Assembly: GCF_963675635.1 (NCBI RefSeq)
Contig: NZ_OY776488.1
Span: 1,959,501 to 2,023,500, forward strand
DNA length: 64,000 nucleotides
Direction: 5' to 3'
Source: an uncultured Pseudodesulfovibrio sp.
GTDB taxonomy: Bacteria; Desulfobacterota; Desulfovibrionia; Desulfovibrionales; Desulfovibrionaceae
Position 1 is the first letter of the stretch, and each line of letters starts with the position of its first letter. A program made the position numbers and the translations under genes. This document shows, piece by piece, positions 1 to 8,260 of this stretch. The notes under the pieces are model-generated. The model did not search any database. It saw only the letters and a program-made list of their open reading frames with translations, and was not told the DNA's origin.

Positions 1-2
1 GG

Positions 3-134
3 CAGCCCAATGTTACCGTAACAAGGCAGCAAACCGCCAAACAACTGCCGCAAACCGCGCCCAAGTCATCCGCAACAGGTGGATTTGACATGGCCATGGG
101 CGAACCGGATGACACTGATTTCGAACGGTTCTAG
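3..134 (+). CDS. C-terminal tail of an unidentified protein (5' end outside window)
   Basis: An open frame runs from the window edge to a TAG at 132-134 and encodes about 43 residues. It is Gln/Thr/Pro-rich and then ends in GGFDMAMGEPDDTDFERF. Acidic, low-complexity tails ending in a short FERF-like peptide occur at the C-terminus of some Desulfovibrio chemoreceptors, so a methyl-accepting chemotaxis protein is a guess. Nothing catalytic or structural is visible. A strong hairpin follows 25 bases after the stop, consistent with a true gene end. Confidence 0.45.
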   Translation, partial: QPNVTVTRQQTAKQLPQTAPKSSATGGFDMAMGEPDDTDFERF

Positions 135-158
135 TCTCTCCCCTGCACACACAACAAA

Positions 159-190
159 AGCGGCCCTGTTTCTTCATGAACAGGGCCGCT
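159..190. terminator. Bidirectional intrinsic terminator
   Basis: Perfect 12-bp inverted repeat AGCGGCCCTGTT / AACAGGGCCGCT around an 8-base loop, flanked by A-rich sequence on the left and TTCTTT on the right. It lies between the convergent upstream gene and the DMT transporter and can serve both. Confidence 0.8.
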
Positions 191-216
191 TCTTTGCGGA
201 AAAGGTCACTTCTTGA

Positions 217-1083
217 CTACTTCGCGATATAGGTGAGACATGCCCCGACGATAATGAGAGATACACCCAAGACTCGCGGAAGGGACAATGATTCACGCAG
301 CACCAGCCACCCCAACCCGACGCCGACGACAAGACTCACTTGTCGCAAAGCTCCAACATAGGTGACCTTGCCCATATTCAGGGCCATCAGCATGAGCACG
401 AACGAGAGCGTATTCAGTACGGACACAGTAAGGATGCTCCACCTGTTTCGCTGCCACTCCTCCTTGACAATACGCCTATCAAGCCGCCGCAGCGATGGCA
501 AAAAGTACGCGCAGGATGCCAACGTGTAGCAATACATATAAATAAACGGGTGAATATGTCGTACGGATTCTTTGCCCCACAAAGTATACAAAGCCACGGT
601 AAACGCCGCGCAGAGCGCAAACAGCAGACCTGAATTACTGCTTTGTCGATTCCACGCCAAGTTCGACAGACTCACGCTCTTCAGTTGGACGACGAAAACG
701 CCTACCGTCACGAGAATAACGGAACACCAACCGATGACATCAATTCGTTCCTGAAAAAAGAAATAGGCCAAAAAAGGCAGGAACAGTGTACTGGAGCGTG
801 ACACAGGGTATGCAATGCTAAGATCAAGCCGTTTGTAGCTATTGGCGAGACAGAAATAGTTCACCACGGAAAGCAGCGTGCCGACACCTGCATACCACAG
901 AGACGCCGGGTCAAGTCCCCATACACTGACAGCGGCAATGAACGGAATCAGGTAGATAACGGGTTCAGCCAGTTTGCTCAGACCGAGAAAGGCGTCCTTG
1001 TTCTGAGCGCGCTTCAAAAGGAAATTCCAGTATCCATGTGCTATGGATGAAAGGATAACGAGAAAGAATGGAAGTTCCTGCAT
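217..1083 (-). CDS. DMT-superfamily (EamA-type) transporter
   Basis: A 288-residue polytopic inner-membrane protein with about ten hydrophobic segments in two repeated halves, the usual architecture and length of EamA/DMT permeases. The second half contains the typical motif pattern KVTYVGALRQVSLVVGVGLGWLVLRE, where the conserved E follows a long helix (shown here in part only). These proteins move small metabolites such as amino acids, sugars or nucleosides, usually outward; the substrate cannot be read from sequence. The ATG at 1083 is the first residue before a hydrophobic helix and is the natural start. It is monocistronic, with a terminator on its 3' side. Confidence 0.8.
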   Translation of the reverse strand: MQELPFFLVILSSIAHGYWNFLLKRAQNKDAFLGLSKLAEPVIYLIPFIAAVSVWGLDPASLWYAGVGTLLSVVNYFCLANSYKRLDLSIAYPVSRSSTLFLPFLAYFFFQERIDVIGWCSVILVTVGVFVVQLKSVSLSNLAWNRQSSNSGLLFALCAAFTVALYTLWGKESVRHIHPFIYMYCYTLASCAYFLPSLRRLDRRIVKEEWQRNRWSILTVSVLNTLSFVLMLMALNMGKVTYVGALRQVSLVVGVGLGWLVLRESLSLPRVLGVSLIIVGACLTYIAK

Positions 1084-1215
1084 GCTTCTTCGACATGGTC
1101 CCGGTTTGGATTAAACAGCTGCTCCCGCATTTCCCATAGATCTTACCGAAGATAAAGACGCTCAGCCATTTAAGCAACATCAGAAGCCAACGTTCCGGCA
1201 TGACTCTTTACAAGA

Positions 1216-1243
1216 AAAGCCCCCTGCCTGAGCAGGGGGCTTT
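1216..1243 (-). terminator. Intrinsic terminator of the ech operon
   Basis: Hairpin AAAGCCCCCTGC / GCAGGGGGCTTT with a CTGA loop, lying 20 bases beyond the echF stop. Read on the minus strand it ends in a run of T. It closes the six-gene hydrogenase operon. Confidence 0.85.
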
Positions 1244-1264
1244 GTAATCATCATTGACGAAGAT

Positions 1265-1696
1265 CTATTTATCTTCAGTCTTCTTCTTGGCTTCAGGCTG
1301 CTCAGCTTTTTCAGCCTTGGGTGCCGCTTCAGCACTGGCAGCAGCTTTTTTCTTTTTCGGTTTGGGCGGAGTGCCCTGCTCGATCCAGGTGATCTTTTCG
1401 GTCATGGGCTTGCGGTGCACATCCTTCATGGTCAGGCATTTTGTCGGGCAATTATCCCGGCAGTAGCCGCAGGAGATACAGGCGTGCGGATCGCACTGCC
1501 ATGTACCTGCCGTCTTGTCCACGGAGATGCACTGACTGGGGCATTTACGTTCGCACATGCCGCAGAAAATGCACTTTTCGATGTCGATAACCAATTCGCC
1601 TCGGAAGTTGGGAAACGGCTCACGCACAACAAACGGATAGTTGCGGGTGGCAGGCTTCTTCAACAGGTTCTTGACGACTGTAGGTGTAAACAGCAT
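1265..1696 (-). CDS. echF: Ech hydrogenase subunit EchF, two-[4Fe-4S] ferredoxin subunit
   Basis: A 143-residue ferredoxin-like subunit that passes electrons between soluble ferredoxin and the hydrogenase core on the cytoplasmic face of the membrane. Two classic cluster motifs are visible, CIFCGMCERKCP and CISCGYCRDNCP, each giving four Cys for a [4Fe-4S] cluster (NuoI/HycF family). After the second motif the C-terminus becomes a Lys/Ala/Glu-rich tail of about 45 residues, likely disordered. A longer open frame exists upstream, but ATG at 1696 has AGGAG at the right distance and begins just after echE, so it is chosen. Last gene of the operon. Confidence 0.93.
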   Translation of the reverse strand: MLFTPTVVKNLLKKPATRNYPFVVREPFPNFRGELVIDIEKCIFCGMCERKCPSQCISVDKTAGTWQCDPHACISCGYCRDNCPTKCLTMKDVHRKPMTEKITWIEQGTPPKPKKKKAAASAEAAPKAEKAEQPEAKKKTEDK

Positions 1697-1706
1697 GTCA
1701 ACTCTC

Positions 1707-2786
1707 CTAGCGTTCGGTGCAGCTAATGCACGGGTCAATGGCCAGGATGATGACCGGCACGTCAGCCAGTTCACAACCCGGAAGCATGTGCAGGAGCGGC
1801 GGAATGTTCGCAAATGTGGGGGTGCGGATACGCAGCCTGTCCAGATGCTTGGTACCATTGCCCTTGATATAGTAGACGCATTCGCCACGCGGCTGTTCCA
1901 CACGCATGTAGACTTCGCCTTCCGGCGGATTGCCCTTGACCTTGACAGCAATCTCACCCTCAGGGAGCTTGCTGATGGCCTGACGGACCAGGTCGATGGA
2001 CTGGATCACTTCGCGGAAACGAACCGTGGAACGAGCCCAACAGTCGCCGGACGTCTCAATGACCGGCTCGAAGTCCAGCTCGGAGTAGGCGCCGTAACCA
2101 ATCATGCGCATATCAGATGCGACACCGGAACCACGCAGGGTAGGACCGGCTGCGCCGAGGAGATATGCATCTTCCTTGGACATGAAACCAACACCAACGG
2201 TACGGGCTTTGACCGAATAGTCGTTCATGATGGTGTCCTGCATGGCCTTGACTTCTTTCTCCACGATTTCCAACTCGGAAAGAATCCAGCGGATCTGATC
2301 GGGAGAAAGGTCGGCACGGACGCCGCCAATGATATTGACGGACACGATAACACGGCTACCGGCAGTGGCCTCATTGATGTCCATGATGCGCTCTCGCACC
2401 TTCCAGAACTGCATGAACAGGGACTCGAAGCCGAAAGCATCGGCGAACAGGCCCAGCCAGAGCAGATGGGAATGCATGCGGTGGAGTTCACTCCAGATGA
2501 CACGCAGTACTTCAGCACGGTGCGGGACTTCAATGCCCATGAGTTCTTCGACAGACTGCGAATAGCAGGTGCCGTGAATCATGGAACAGATGCCGCACAC
2601 GCGTTCACACACGGTGATCATCTGATGGAAGTCGCGGATGTCAGCCAGCTTTTCCAGACCACGGTGAACGTAGCCCAGTGCCGGAATGGCCTCCTTGACG
2701 ATCTCGTCCTCAACCTTGAGGGTCAAGTGGACCGGCTCAGGGAGAACGGGATGCTGCGGGCCGAAGGGAATTACGGTAGTAGCCAT
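1707..2786 (-). CDS. echE: Ech hydrogenase large catalytic subunit EchE (NuoD/HycE-like)
   Basis: A 359-residue [NiFe] subunit that carries the active site for reversible proton/H2 conversion. Both Ni-binding Cys pairs are present: RVCGIC (Cys64, Cys67) and the C-terminal DPCISC (Cys353, Cys356), only three residues before the end, so no long processed tail remains. These separate a true hydrogenase from the Cys-less NuoD of complex I. Other family signatures are PFGPQHP at the N-terminus and YVHRGLEK. The gene lies 9 bases after echD and 10 before echF, in a continuous operon. All ligands are Cys, with no selenocysteine codon. Confidence 0.95.
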   Translation of the reverse strand: MATTVIPFGPQHPVLPEPVHLTLKVEDEIVKEAIPALGYVHRGLEKLADIRDFHQMITVCERVCGICSMIHGTCYSQSVEELMGIEVPHRAEVLRVIWSELHRMHSHLLWLGLFADAFGFESLFMQFWKVRERIMDINEATAGSRVIVSVNIIGGVRADLSPDQIRWILSELEIVEKEVKAMQDTIMNDYSVKARTVGVGFMSKEDAYLLGAAGPTLRGSGVASDMRMIGYGAYSELDFEPVIETSGDCWARSTVRFREVIQSIDLVRQAISKLPEGEIAVKVKGNPPEGEVYMRVEQPRGECVYYIKGNGTKHLDRLRIRTPTFANIPPLLHMLPGCELADVPVIILAIDPCISCTER

Positions 2787-2795
2787 TTCAGCCCC

Positions 2796-3164
2796 CTATT
2801 TCTTAGGCTCGATCTTGACGTTGGACACCAGGGGTACCTGGGTGACCTCGGGATCAAGATAGAGCGTACGGTTAAAGTCGAGAATCAGACCGTCGAACTT
2901 TACGTCCCACTGGTCGCGAATTTCGTTTTCCACCAGCAGTGCGGCGAAAAAGACACCGGAAATGCTGGGAATGGGCTTGGTCATATCGACGGAGAGTCGC
3001 AGATGGGTGTCCTCGTACTCCTTATCAAAATGATACAGAATACCGAGCTTGCCCTCGCCTTCCTGATATGTGGAAAGCGTGACGAACCGCTGTCCGTCGT
3101 TCTTCATGTTCATGACATCACCGACAATGGTGTCGATAGTCACGTCTATTACTTTACCTTTCAT
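2796..3164 (-). CDS. echD: Ech hydrogenase subunit EchD (NuoC-like)
   Basis: A 122-residue hydrophilic subunit related to the 30-kDa (NuoC) subunit of complex I, with no metal ligands; it helps bridge small and large subunits. The sequence shows the alpha/beta NuoC core with the segments FVTLSTYQ and LGILYHFDKEYEDTHLRLSV, and a short C-terminus ending EPKK. It is shorter than NuoC, as is usual for Ech-type enzymes. Identification leans on its position between EchC and EchE as well as on sequence. Confidence 0.88.
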   Translation of the reverse strand: MKGKVIDVTIDTIVGDVMNMKNDGQRFVTLSTYQEGEGKLGILYHFDKEYEDTHLRLSVDMTKPIPSISGVFFAALLVENEIRDQWDVKFDGLILDFNRTLYLDPEVTQVPLVSNVKIEPKK

Positions 3165-3185
3165 AGTATACCTCTGCGGACTGGC

Positions 3186-3629
3186 CTATTCGGCTTCTTC
3201 CACTTTTTGCGCAAACTTGGCCAGTCCAGCGACGACACCGTCGATGATGGCTTCGGGCTTTGCCGGGCAGCCGGGGACGTAAACATCCACCGGAATAACC
3301 TTGTCCACGCCGCCTACGACATTGTAGGCCTCGCGGAACACACCACCGGTATTGCCGCATGCGCCGATGGCGATGACAGCCTTGGGCTCGGGCATCTGGT
3401 CATACAGGTTCTTAAGAACCTTTTTGTTCCGATGATTAACAGTACCGGTAACCAACAGCACATCAGCGTGCTTGGGGTTGCCGACATTGATGATGCCGAA
3501 CCGCTCCACATCGTACAGCGGTGTCAGGCAAGCCAGAACCTCGATGTCGCAACCGTTACAGCTACCGCAGTCAAAATGCATGATCCACGGAGACTTGGCG
3601 CGAGATTTCTTGATGAATGATCCAAACAT
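3186..3629 (-). CDS. echC: Ech hydrogenase small subunit EchC (NuoB-like)
   Basis: A 147-residue small subunit carrying the proximal [4Fe-4S] cluster next to the NiFe site. Cluster ligands appear in HFDCGSCNGCDIE (residues 19-30), IGACGNTGGV and VPGCPAKPEAI, the standard order in NuoB/HycG/EchC proteins. The length matches Ech-type small subunits. The start at 3629 follows a GAGG ribosome site 3 bases downstream of the echB stop, so translation is probably coupled. Confidence 0.94.
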   Translation of the reverse strand: MFGSFIKKSRAKSPWIMHFDCGSCNGCDIEVLACLTPLYDVERFGIINVGNPKHADVLLVTGTVNHRNKKVLKNLYDQMPEPKAVIAIGACGNTGGVFREAYNVVGGVDKVIPVDVYVPGCPAKPEAIIDGVVAGLAKFAQKVEEAE

Positions 3630-3632
3630 GTT

Positions 3633-4481
3633 TTACCTCGCGTACAGCCAGATGAGATTGACGATAGACAGACCCATTCCAAGCAGCCAGACACGCTTGA
3701 GCATCCAGCGCCAGGTCATGCGGGCCATGGTGTTATCCACCAGGATTTCGAGCATGTAAGTGACCAGCAGCAGAACGGCCATCCAAACAACATTGGTGTG
3801 CCAGAAAACAGCGCACAGACCGAGAACCAGAACGGTCTCGTACCAGTGAGCGATTTCGACCAATGCCAGATACGGACCGGAGTACTCGGTGAGTACGCCT
3901 TTGACCAGTTCCTGATGTCCATGGTGAGACGTGGAGAAGTCAAACGGAGACTTTCTCAGTTTGATGGTCAGGGCGTAACCCAGAGCCAGATAGAGCAGCG
4001 GCATCTTGGAGATGAGCGGCATATCCTGGGACCAAACGGCGTCCAGAGAGAAGGAGCCGGTGACCATGTAGAAACCGACGAAGACCAGGATCAGAACCGG
4101 CTCATAAGCCAGGATCTGCATCAGTTCGCGCTGTGCACCCACCTGAGAATAGGGAGACTTGGAGGCCATGGCACCCATGACCAGGAAGACCGCACCAACG
4201 GCCTGCACGAAGAAGATGAGCAGAAGATCACCCTGGGCGAAGAACAGTGCCACAGAAACCGCGGCAGCGATCATATACACCCAGGCGCAGAGAATCTGCC
4301 ACTGGTTGACTACAACTTTTTCTTTGCCGAACAATTTGGCCACATCATAAAAGGCCTGCATGATCGGGGGACCCTGGCGAGACTGAAACCATGCGGTGAC
4401 ACGTCTGTCCAGACCGGCGATAAGACCGCCCAGAAGCGGTCCGGCAACAAGGCCGATGAGAACGAGAATAAGAGTATCCAT
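3633..4481 (-). CDS. echB: Ech hydrogenase membrane subunit EchB (NuoH-like)
   Basis: A 282-residue membrane protein homologous to NuoH/HycD, which anchors the hydrogenase module and forms the start of the ion path. About eight hydrophobic helices alternate with conserved charged loops: RRVTAWFQSRQGPP near the N-terminus, AQRELMQILAYEP, and KSPFDFSTSHHGHQELVKG, the diagnostic NuoH/HycD loop with acidic residues near the quinone-site equivalent. Its ATG overlaps the echA stop by one base, indicating coupled translation. Confidence 0.94.
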   Translation of the reverse strand: MDTLILVLIGLVAGPLLGGLIAGLDRRVTAWFQSRQGPPIMQAFYDVAKLFGKEKVVVNQWQILCAWVYMIAAAVSVALFFAQGDLLLIFFVQAVGAVFLVMGAMASKSPYSQVGAQRELMQILAYEPVLILVFVGFYMVTGSFSLDAVWSQDMPLISKMPLLYLALGYALTIKLRKSPFDFSTSHHGHQELVKGVLTEYSGPYLALVEIAHWYETVLVLGLCAVFWHTNVVWMAVLLLVTYMLEILVDNTMARMTWRWMLKRVWLLGMGLSIVNLIWLYAR

Positions 4482-6379
4482 TAGATCGCCCCTCCCAACA
4501 TAAGCACAATCAAAGCGATCGCGAGAGCGTTGAAGATAGGCGTGAGCTTGCCTTCAGCGAACAACTCGCCCAGGTACATGTTTCCAGCAGCAAACGGAAC
4601 GTCGCCGTTCATGGGGCCGACATAGGTCCCGTCAACAGTTGAGTTTGCGCCGCCCAAATACGGAGGCATGATCTTGACCTTGCGGAAACCGGCAGCAGCC
4701 TTGGCAGCGAAAAGCACACCCAGACCCAACACCAGAAACAGCGGCACAACGGCAAAGGAGCCGGTGGCGGAATTCAGGGAGCCAAAGCTCACAGTGAACG
4801 GAGCCGCGCCGAGCCAGGGAGCCAGCATGGAATTATAGATCCACGGAGAGGCCAGGGACAGGACCACGGCACTCCCGCACAGCAGCATCAACGGCAGGCT
4901 GATGAGCATGGGCTGTGATTCAGTTTTGGAACCTTCTTCGCTGGAACCCATCATGGAACCACCCCAACGTGCCCAGTAGACGACCGTCAGCGCGGAACCC
5001 ATTGCGAGCATGGTGACCACAAAGACGTTGGTGTCAGCACCAGCCTCGATTGCCATCCACTTGCTCATGAGCACACCGAATGGCGGCAGGAGCATGGTCA
5101 GGATACCGATGATGGTGATCAGGGCAGTGCGGGGAAGCTTGCCGTACAGACCGCGCATATCTTCGATGTCGCGAGAACCGATGGCCTGCTCGATGGTTCC
5201 CACACAGAGGAACAGCAAGGACTTGGATACAGCGTGGAACACGATCAACAAGACTGCGGCGGTCAGAGCCAGCGGAGTATTGATGCCCGCACAGCAGATG
5301 ATCAGACCGAGATTTGAGATGGTGGAATACGCCAGGATTTTCTTACCATTGGACTGACCGATAGCCAGCGCCGCGCAGGTCACGAAAGTGAATGCGCCAC
5401 AGATGGCGACACCAGTGGACAGGAATGTGTCGATGTACGCGGGAGCGAAACGCAGAACCACGAAAACACCGGCCTTGACCATGGTGGAAGAGTGCAGCAG
5501 CGCGGAAACCGGAGTCGGAGCGACCATGGCACCAAGCAGCCAGCTCTGGAACGGAACCTGAGCGGCTTTGGTGAAACCGGCAAGGCACAGGAAGCCAACA
5601 CCAGTCACCATAAGCGCACCCTGAGGGCCGGCTGCCAGAATGGCAGATATGTCGAGAGTGCCCGTCTTCATGTAGACCAGCATCATGCCGACAACAAAAG
5701 CCAGACCGCCGAGAGCGTTCATCCACAATGCGCGGACAGCGTTCTTCGTGGCGATCTCGGTGGCATCGTGGCCGATCAGCATGAAAGAGCACAGCGTGGT
5801 GACTTCAAAGAAGAAGTACATCCACAGAATATTATTGGACAACACCAGACCGTTCATCGCGCCGAGAAACAGCACCAGGAAAAAGAAGAAACGCGGCTGG
5901 CGAGACTTCTTCAGATGCAGATGTTCCTCATGTTCCTTCATATAGGGAATGGCGAAGACACAGATCAAAGAACCAATGATGGAAATAACCAGAACCATGA
6001 TCAGGGCAAGCTGGTCGCCCATGAGCGCAGGAACTGCTTCATGGTTGAGCATGACGATTTCAAACCACGCGAGCAATGCCGCCTGAGCCAGAGTGAACCC
6101 CTGGATCAACAAGCTTTTGTGCTTGAAACCATAAAAGAAAATGACACCCAGCAGAGCGAAATCCAGAACCGTAATCAGGAAATCGCTGCTGATGCCGAGG
6201 AATGAACCGACTGCAATCGGCTCAAAAGTCCCCTGCGTAAGCAGCCCCAGAGACGCAAGCGTCAGGACCACACCTGTACCGAGCACAGTCAGCTTTCGAA
6301 CGGCGGAAGACCGAACGAAGTAGCAAACCAATGCTGCGGCCACTGGCAGGAGAATGAGAAGCAGTAGCAAATTCGACAT
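4481..6379 (-). CDS. echA: Ech hydrogenase membrane subunit EchA (NuoL/Mrp antiporter-like)
   Basis: A 632-residue polytopic subunit of the NuoL/MrpD family, thought to move protons or sodium ions in step with ferredoxin oxidation and H2 formation. It has about 14-16 hydrophobic helices. Family landmarks include YFFFEVTTLCSFMLIGHD (key Glu), KAAQVPFQSWLLGAM (key Lys plus VPFHxWL-like motif), and PTPVSALLHSSTMVKAG, which is nearly invariant in these antiporter-like subunits. First gene of echABCDEF. The start at 6379 precedes a hydrophobic helix, with GAGG upstream. Confidence 0.94.
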   Translation of the reverse strand: MSNLLLLLILLPVAAALVCYFVRSSAVRKLTVLGTGVVLTLASLGLLTQGTFEPIAVGSFLGISSDFLITVLDFALLGVIFFYGFKHKSLLIQGFTLAQAALLAWFEIVMLNHEAVPALMGDQLALIMVLVISIIGSLICVFAIPYMKEHEEHLHLKKSRQPRFFFFLVLFLGAMNGLVLSNNILWMYFFFEVTTLCSFMLIGHDATEIATKNAVRALWMNALGGLAFVVGMMLVYMKTGTLDISAILAAGPQGALMVTGVGFLCLAGFTKAAQVPFQSWLLGAMVAPTPVSALLHSSTMVKAGVFVVLRFAPAYIDTFLSTGVAICGAFTFVTCAALAIGQSNGKKILAYSTISNLGLIICCAGINTPLALTAAVLLIVFHAVSKSLLFLCVGTIEQAIGSRDIEDMRGLYGKLPRTALITIIGILTMLLPPFGVLMSKWMAIEAGADTNVFVVTMLAMGSALTVVYWARWGGSMMGSSEEGSKTESQPMLISLPLMLLCGSAVVLSLASPWIYNSMLAPWLGAAPFTVSFGSLNSATGSFAVVPLFLVLGLGVLFAAKAAAGFRKVKIMPPYLGGANSTVDGTYVGPMNGDVPFAAGNMYLGELFAEGKLTPIFNALAIALIVLMLGGAI

Positions 6380-6711
6380 GAAGACCTCGTTTCATAAGAA
6401 TGGAGAACGAGTACAACAGACACGTGAAAATCCGGTTCACCTCCAACCGAATTTCAGTGCGAATGCACTTTACCCTTAGCCTAATAACCATGTGGTCTTA
6501 TGGCAAGATCACTCTTTGGTCAAGGCCCAAACATCAAAAGAAGGGGCACAAATGCATACTAATAATTCGCTGATATATTGGAATAAAAGGCTCCCGTTAC
6601 AGATCCTCAAATATATAGATACAAAAAAGTATGAAATATTGTGAATAAATTCTCAAGAAAATTCGACATATGAAAACAAGCAGCACCGATCGAAGATTTT
6701 CCTTGTGAAAA
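6380..6711. other. AT-rich intergenic region upstream of echA
   Basis: This 332-base stretch holds no convincing gene on either strand. It must contain the ech promoter near its left end, but I see no TGGCAC-N5-TTGC element and no clear -35/-10 pair that I would place with confidence. The right half (6540-6710) is AT-rich and forms the 3' flank of the PP-loop gene transcribed toward it. No good terminator hairpin is visible. Confidence 0.6.
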
Positions 6712-7389
6712 TTAGAAGTATCCGAGGCTGGTCAATGTCGGCAAAACAGCTTCCTTGGAGTCGTCACGCCCTGAACGTTCCCCCCCCGCGCCATCGGGCC
6801 GTTTCGTGCATGGCTTGCACCCAAGAGATCGATACCCTTGTTCGTAAAGTTCACAATGTGGAAGATTGAAACGGGCATGGAACGCCCATATGTCGGTTTC
6901 AGTCCACTCAAGAATGGGATTTATCATATAATGAGGGGGATCATTACGCTGTTCTTCTGATAGACGTCCGGCCCGATCAGGATGTTCGTCGAAGCGGATA
7001 CCAGTCAAAACGTGAGTGGCCCCTGTTTCCACAATGGCTCGCTTGAGCGGCTCCACTTTCAAGTCACGACAGCATGATAGCGGATCAGCGGCCAACGGGT
7101 ATCCTTCCAATGAAACTGTCGGACGGGCAACATGCAGGTCAACGCCCCACAATGCAGCCAACATATCTCGAAACTCCACAATTTCCGGGAATTTGCAGCC
7201 GGTATCCAAATTGATAGCGCGAACAGGGCCCATGCCGAGATTATCGAGAACTGCCTTCAATATGAAGAGAACAACAGTTGAATCCTTGCCCCCAGTCCAG
7301 GCCACACGGATTCCTGCCGGGTCAATATTCTCAGCCAATATTCGCAGGAGGGACTCTGTCCCGGCTATTTTGTCATCAAGAGTCAACAT
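6712..7389 (-). CDS. PAPS-reductase / PP-loop family protein
   Basis: A 225-residue protein of the adenine-nucleotide alpha-hydrolase fold. The PP-loop WTGGKDST (residues 31-38) binds ATP or APS/PAPS phosphates, followed by the usual DTGCKFPE segment and LTGIRFDEHPDR. The C-terminal YRSLGCKPCTKRP carries a CxxC pair in the place where CysH-type reductases have a single Cys. The length suits CysH/CysD-like proteins. Assimilatory PAPS reductase, an ATP-sulfurylase small-subunit-like protein or a thiolation enzyme are all possible; no cysN or other sulfate genes lie beside it. It is divergent from the neighbouring PNPOx gene. Confidence 0.7.
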   Translation of the reverse strand: MLTLDDKIAGTESLLRILAENIDPAGIRVAWTGGKDSTVVLFILKAVLDNLGMGPVRAINLDTGCKFPEIVEFRDMLAALWGVDLHVARPTVSLEGYPLAADPLSCCRDLKVEPLKRAIVETGATHVLTGIRFDEHPDRAGRLSEEQRNDPPHYMINPILEWTETDIWAFHARFNLPHCELYEQGYRSLGCKPCTKRPDGAGGERSGRDDSKEAVLPTLTSLGYF

Positions 7390-7452
7390 AGTGTCGTTGT
7401 CCTATTCAATATATAATGGATACTCACGAAAGAGTGCTGTAGAGTAACCTGT

Positions 7453-7884
7453 ATGAGCAAGCAAAAAATAAAACTCATCGAAGACATTATCAAGGCAAAG
7501 GATATCTGCGTGCTGGCAACTTCTGACGGCATCGCCCCCCACACCTCCCTGATGCACTACTTTGCGGATCACGCGGTCATGAAGTTCTACTTTCTGACAT
7601 CAAGCACATCAAAGAAAAGCAAAAACCTCAAAAAGAACCCACATGTGAGCCTGCTTATCGACCGACGGGATGAGAACATCGCCCTGTCCATCGAAGGAAT
7701 TTATTCTCCCATAAAGAAACAGCAGACGGTCGAGGCCATCGTCAAACTCTTCCTGTTGAAGAATCCGCACATGAAGGAATTCGCGATGCACCCGGAAACA
7801 GAACTTGTTCGTATTGAAGGCAAATCAGCCGAACTCGTGCAGGGCTTTACCGATGTTTTTTTCACTAAATTAAAAAATTACTAA
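7453..7884 (+). CDS. Pyridoxamine 5'-phosphate oxidase-fold protein (flavin-binding split barrel)
   Basis: A 143-residue single-domain protein of the PNPOx-like split-barrel family, which binds FMN, F420 or heme. Visible family features are CVLATSDGIAPHTSLMHYF near the N-terminus, then FLTSSTSKKSKNLKKNPHVSLLI (quoted in part as the typical KxxNLxxNPxVSL strand-helix). The actual substrate is unknown; PNPOx proper is longer (about 210 residues), so this is not PdxH. The tRNA gene follows 51 bases downstream. Confidence 0.75.
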   Translation: MSKQKIKLIEDIIKAKDICVLATSDGIAPHTSLMHYFADHAVMKFYFLTSSTSKKSKNLKKNPHVSLLIDRRDENIALSIEGIYSPIKKQQTVEAIVKLFLLKNPHMKEFAMHPETELVRIEGKSAELVQGFTDVFFTKLKNY

Positions 7885-7892
7885 AAAAATGC

Positions 7893-7921
7893 TTGACGTA
7901 TAACGCCCCCTAAGCATAAAC
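7893..7921 (+). promoter_or_regulatory. Probable sigma-70 promoter of tRNA-Arg
   Basis: TTGACG (7893-7898), a 17-base spacer and ATAAAC (7916-7921), lying 14 bases before the mature 5' end of the tRNA. Spacing is ideal and the -35 box is near consensus; the -10 box is weaker. Confidence 0.5.
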
Positions 7922-7935
7922 AGTCTTTCCACAAC

Positions 7936-8012
7936 GCGCCCGTGGCTCAGCTGGATAGAGCATTCGGCTACGAACCGAAAGGTCGCACGTTCGAATCGTG
8001 CCGGGCGCACCA
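7936..8012 (+). tRNA. tRNA-Arg (anticodon ACG)
   Basis: A 77-base cloverleaf. The acceptor stem GCGCCCG (7936-7942) pairs with CGGGCGC (8002-8008), followed by A and an encoded CCA. The D arm contains GGCTCAGCTGGATAGAGC. The anticodon stem TTCGG/CCGAA encloses loop CTACGAA with ACG at 7970-7972. The T arm contains GTTCGAATC. A34 should be edited to inosine, so it would read CGU, CGC and CGA. A terminator follows at once. No integrase or duplicated tRNA end is seen nearby. Confidence 0.97.
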
Positions 8013-8018
8013 GAGAAC

Positions 8019-8054
8019 AAAGCCTCTGACAACAAATGTTGTCAGAGGCTTTTT
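8019..8054 (+). terminator. Intrinsic terminator after tRNA-Arg
   Basis: A 14-bp perfect stem AGCCTCTGACAACA / TGTTGTCAGAGGCT (8021-8034 and 8037-8050) followed by TTTT, starting 9 bases after the tRNA CCA. Confidence 0.9.
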
Positions 8055-8260
8055 CCGTTTCTCCAACATGCTGAAAATCCTTGATCTCATAGTGAAATAA
8101 CAGCGGGGCTGCCCTTGCAAAACACCAGTACATCCCGTAGCATTCCCCCTGGCTAAATCCGCCGACGCGGCCAAGGCTAAACCCGACCTTACTATGGCCC
8201 TGACCATAATTCGCTTATCGGATTAGATCAGATCTTTCATCGAACATTATAGGAGGAATA

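Noticed and set aside
1707-2786. NADH dehydrogenase (complex I) subunit D instead of hydrogenase
   Set aside because: Both NiFe-binding Cys pairs are present, which complex I lacks, and the operon has the six-gene Ech order.
1641-3620. 659-codon plus-strand open frame across the ech genes
   Set aside because: It is antisense to echF-echC, whose products have complete metal-binding motifs; codon bias of the real genes leaves the opposite frame open.
7936-8012. tRNA-Arg as an integration site
   Set aside because: No integrase, no repeated tRNA 3' end and no change in gene content next to it within the window.
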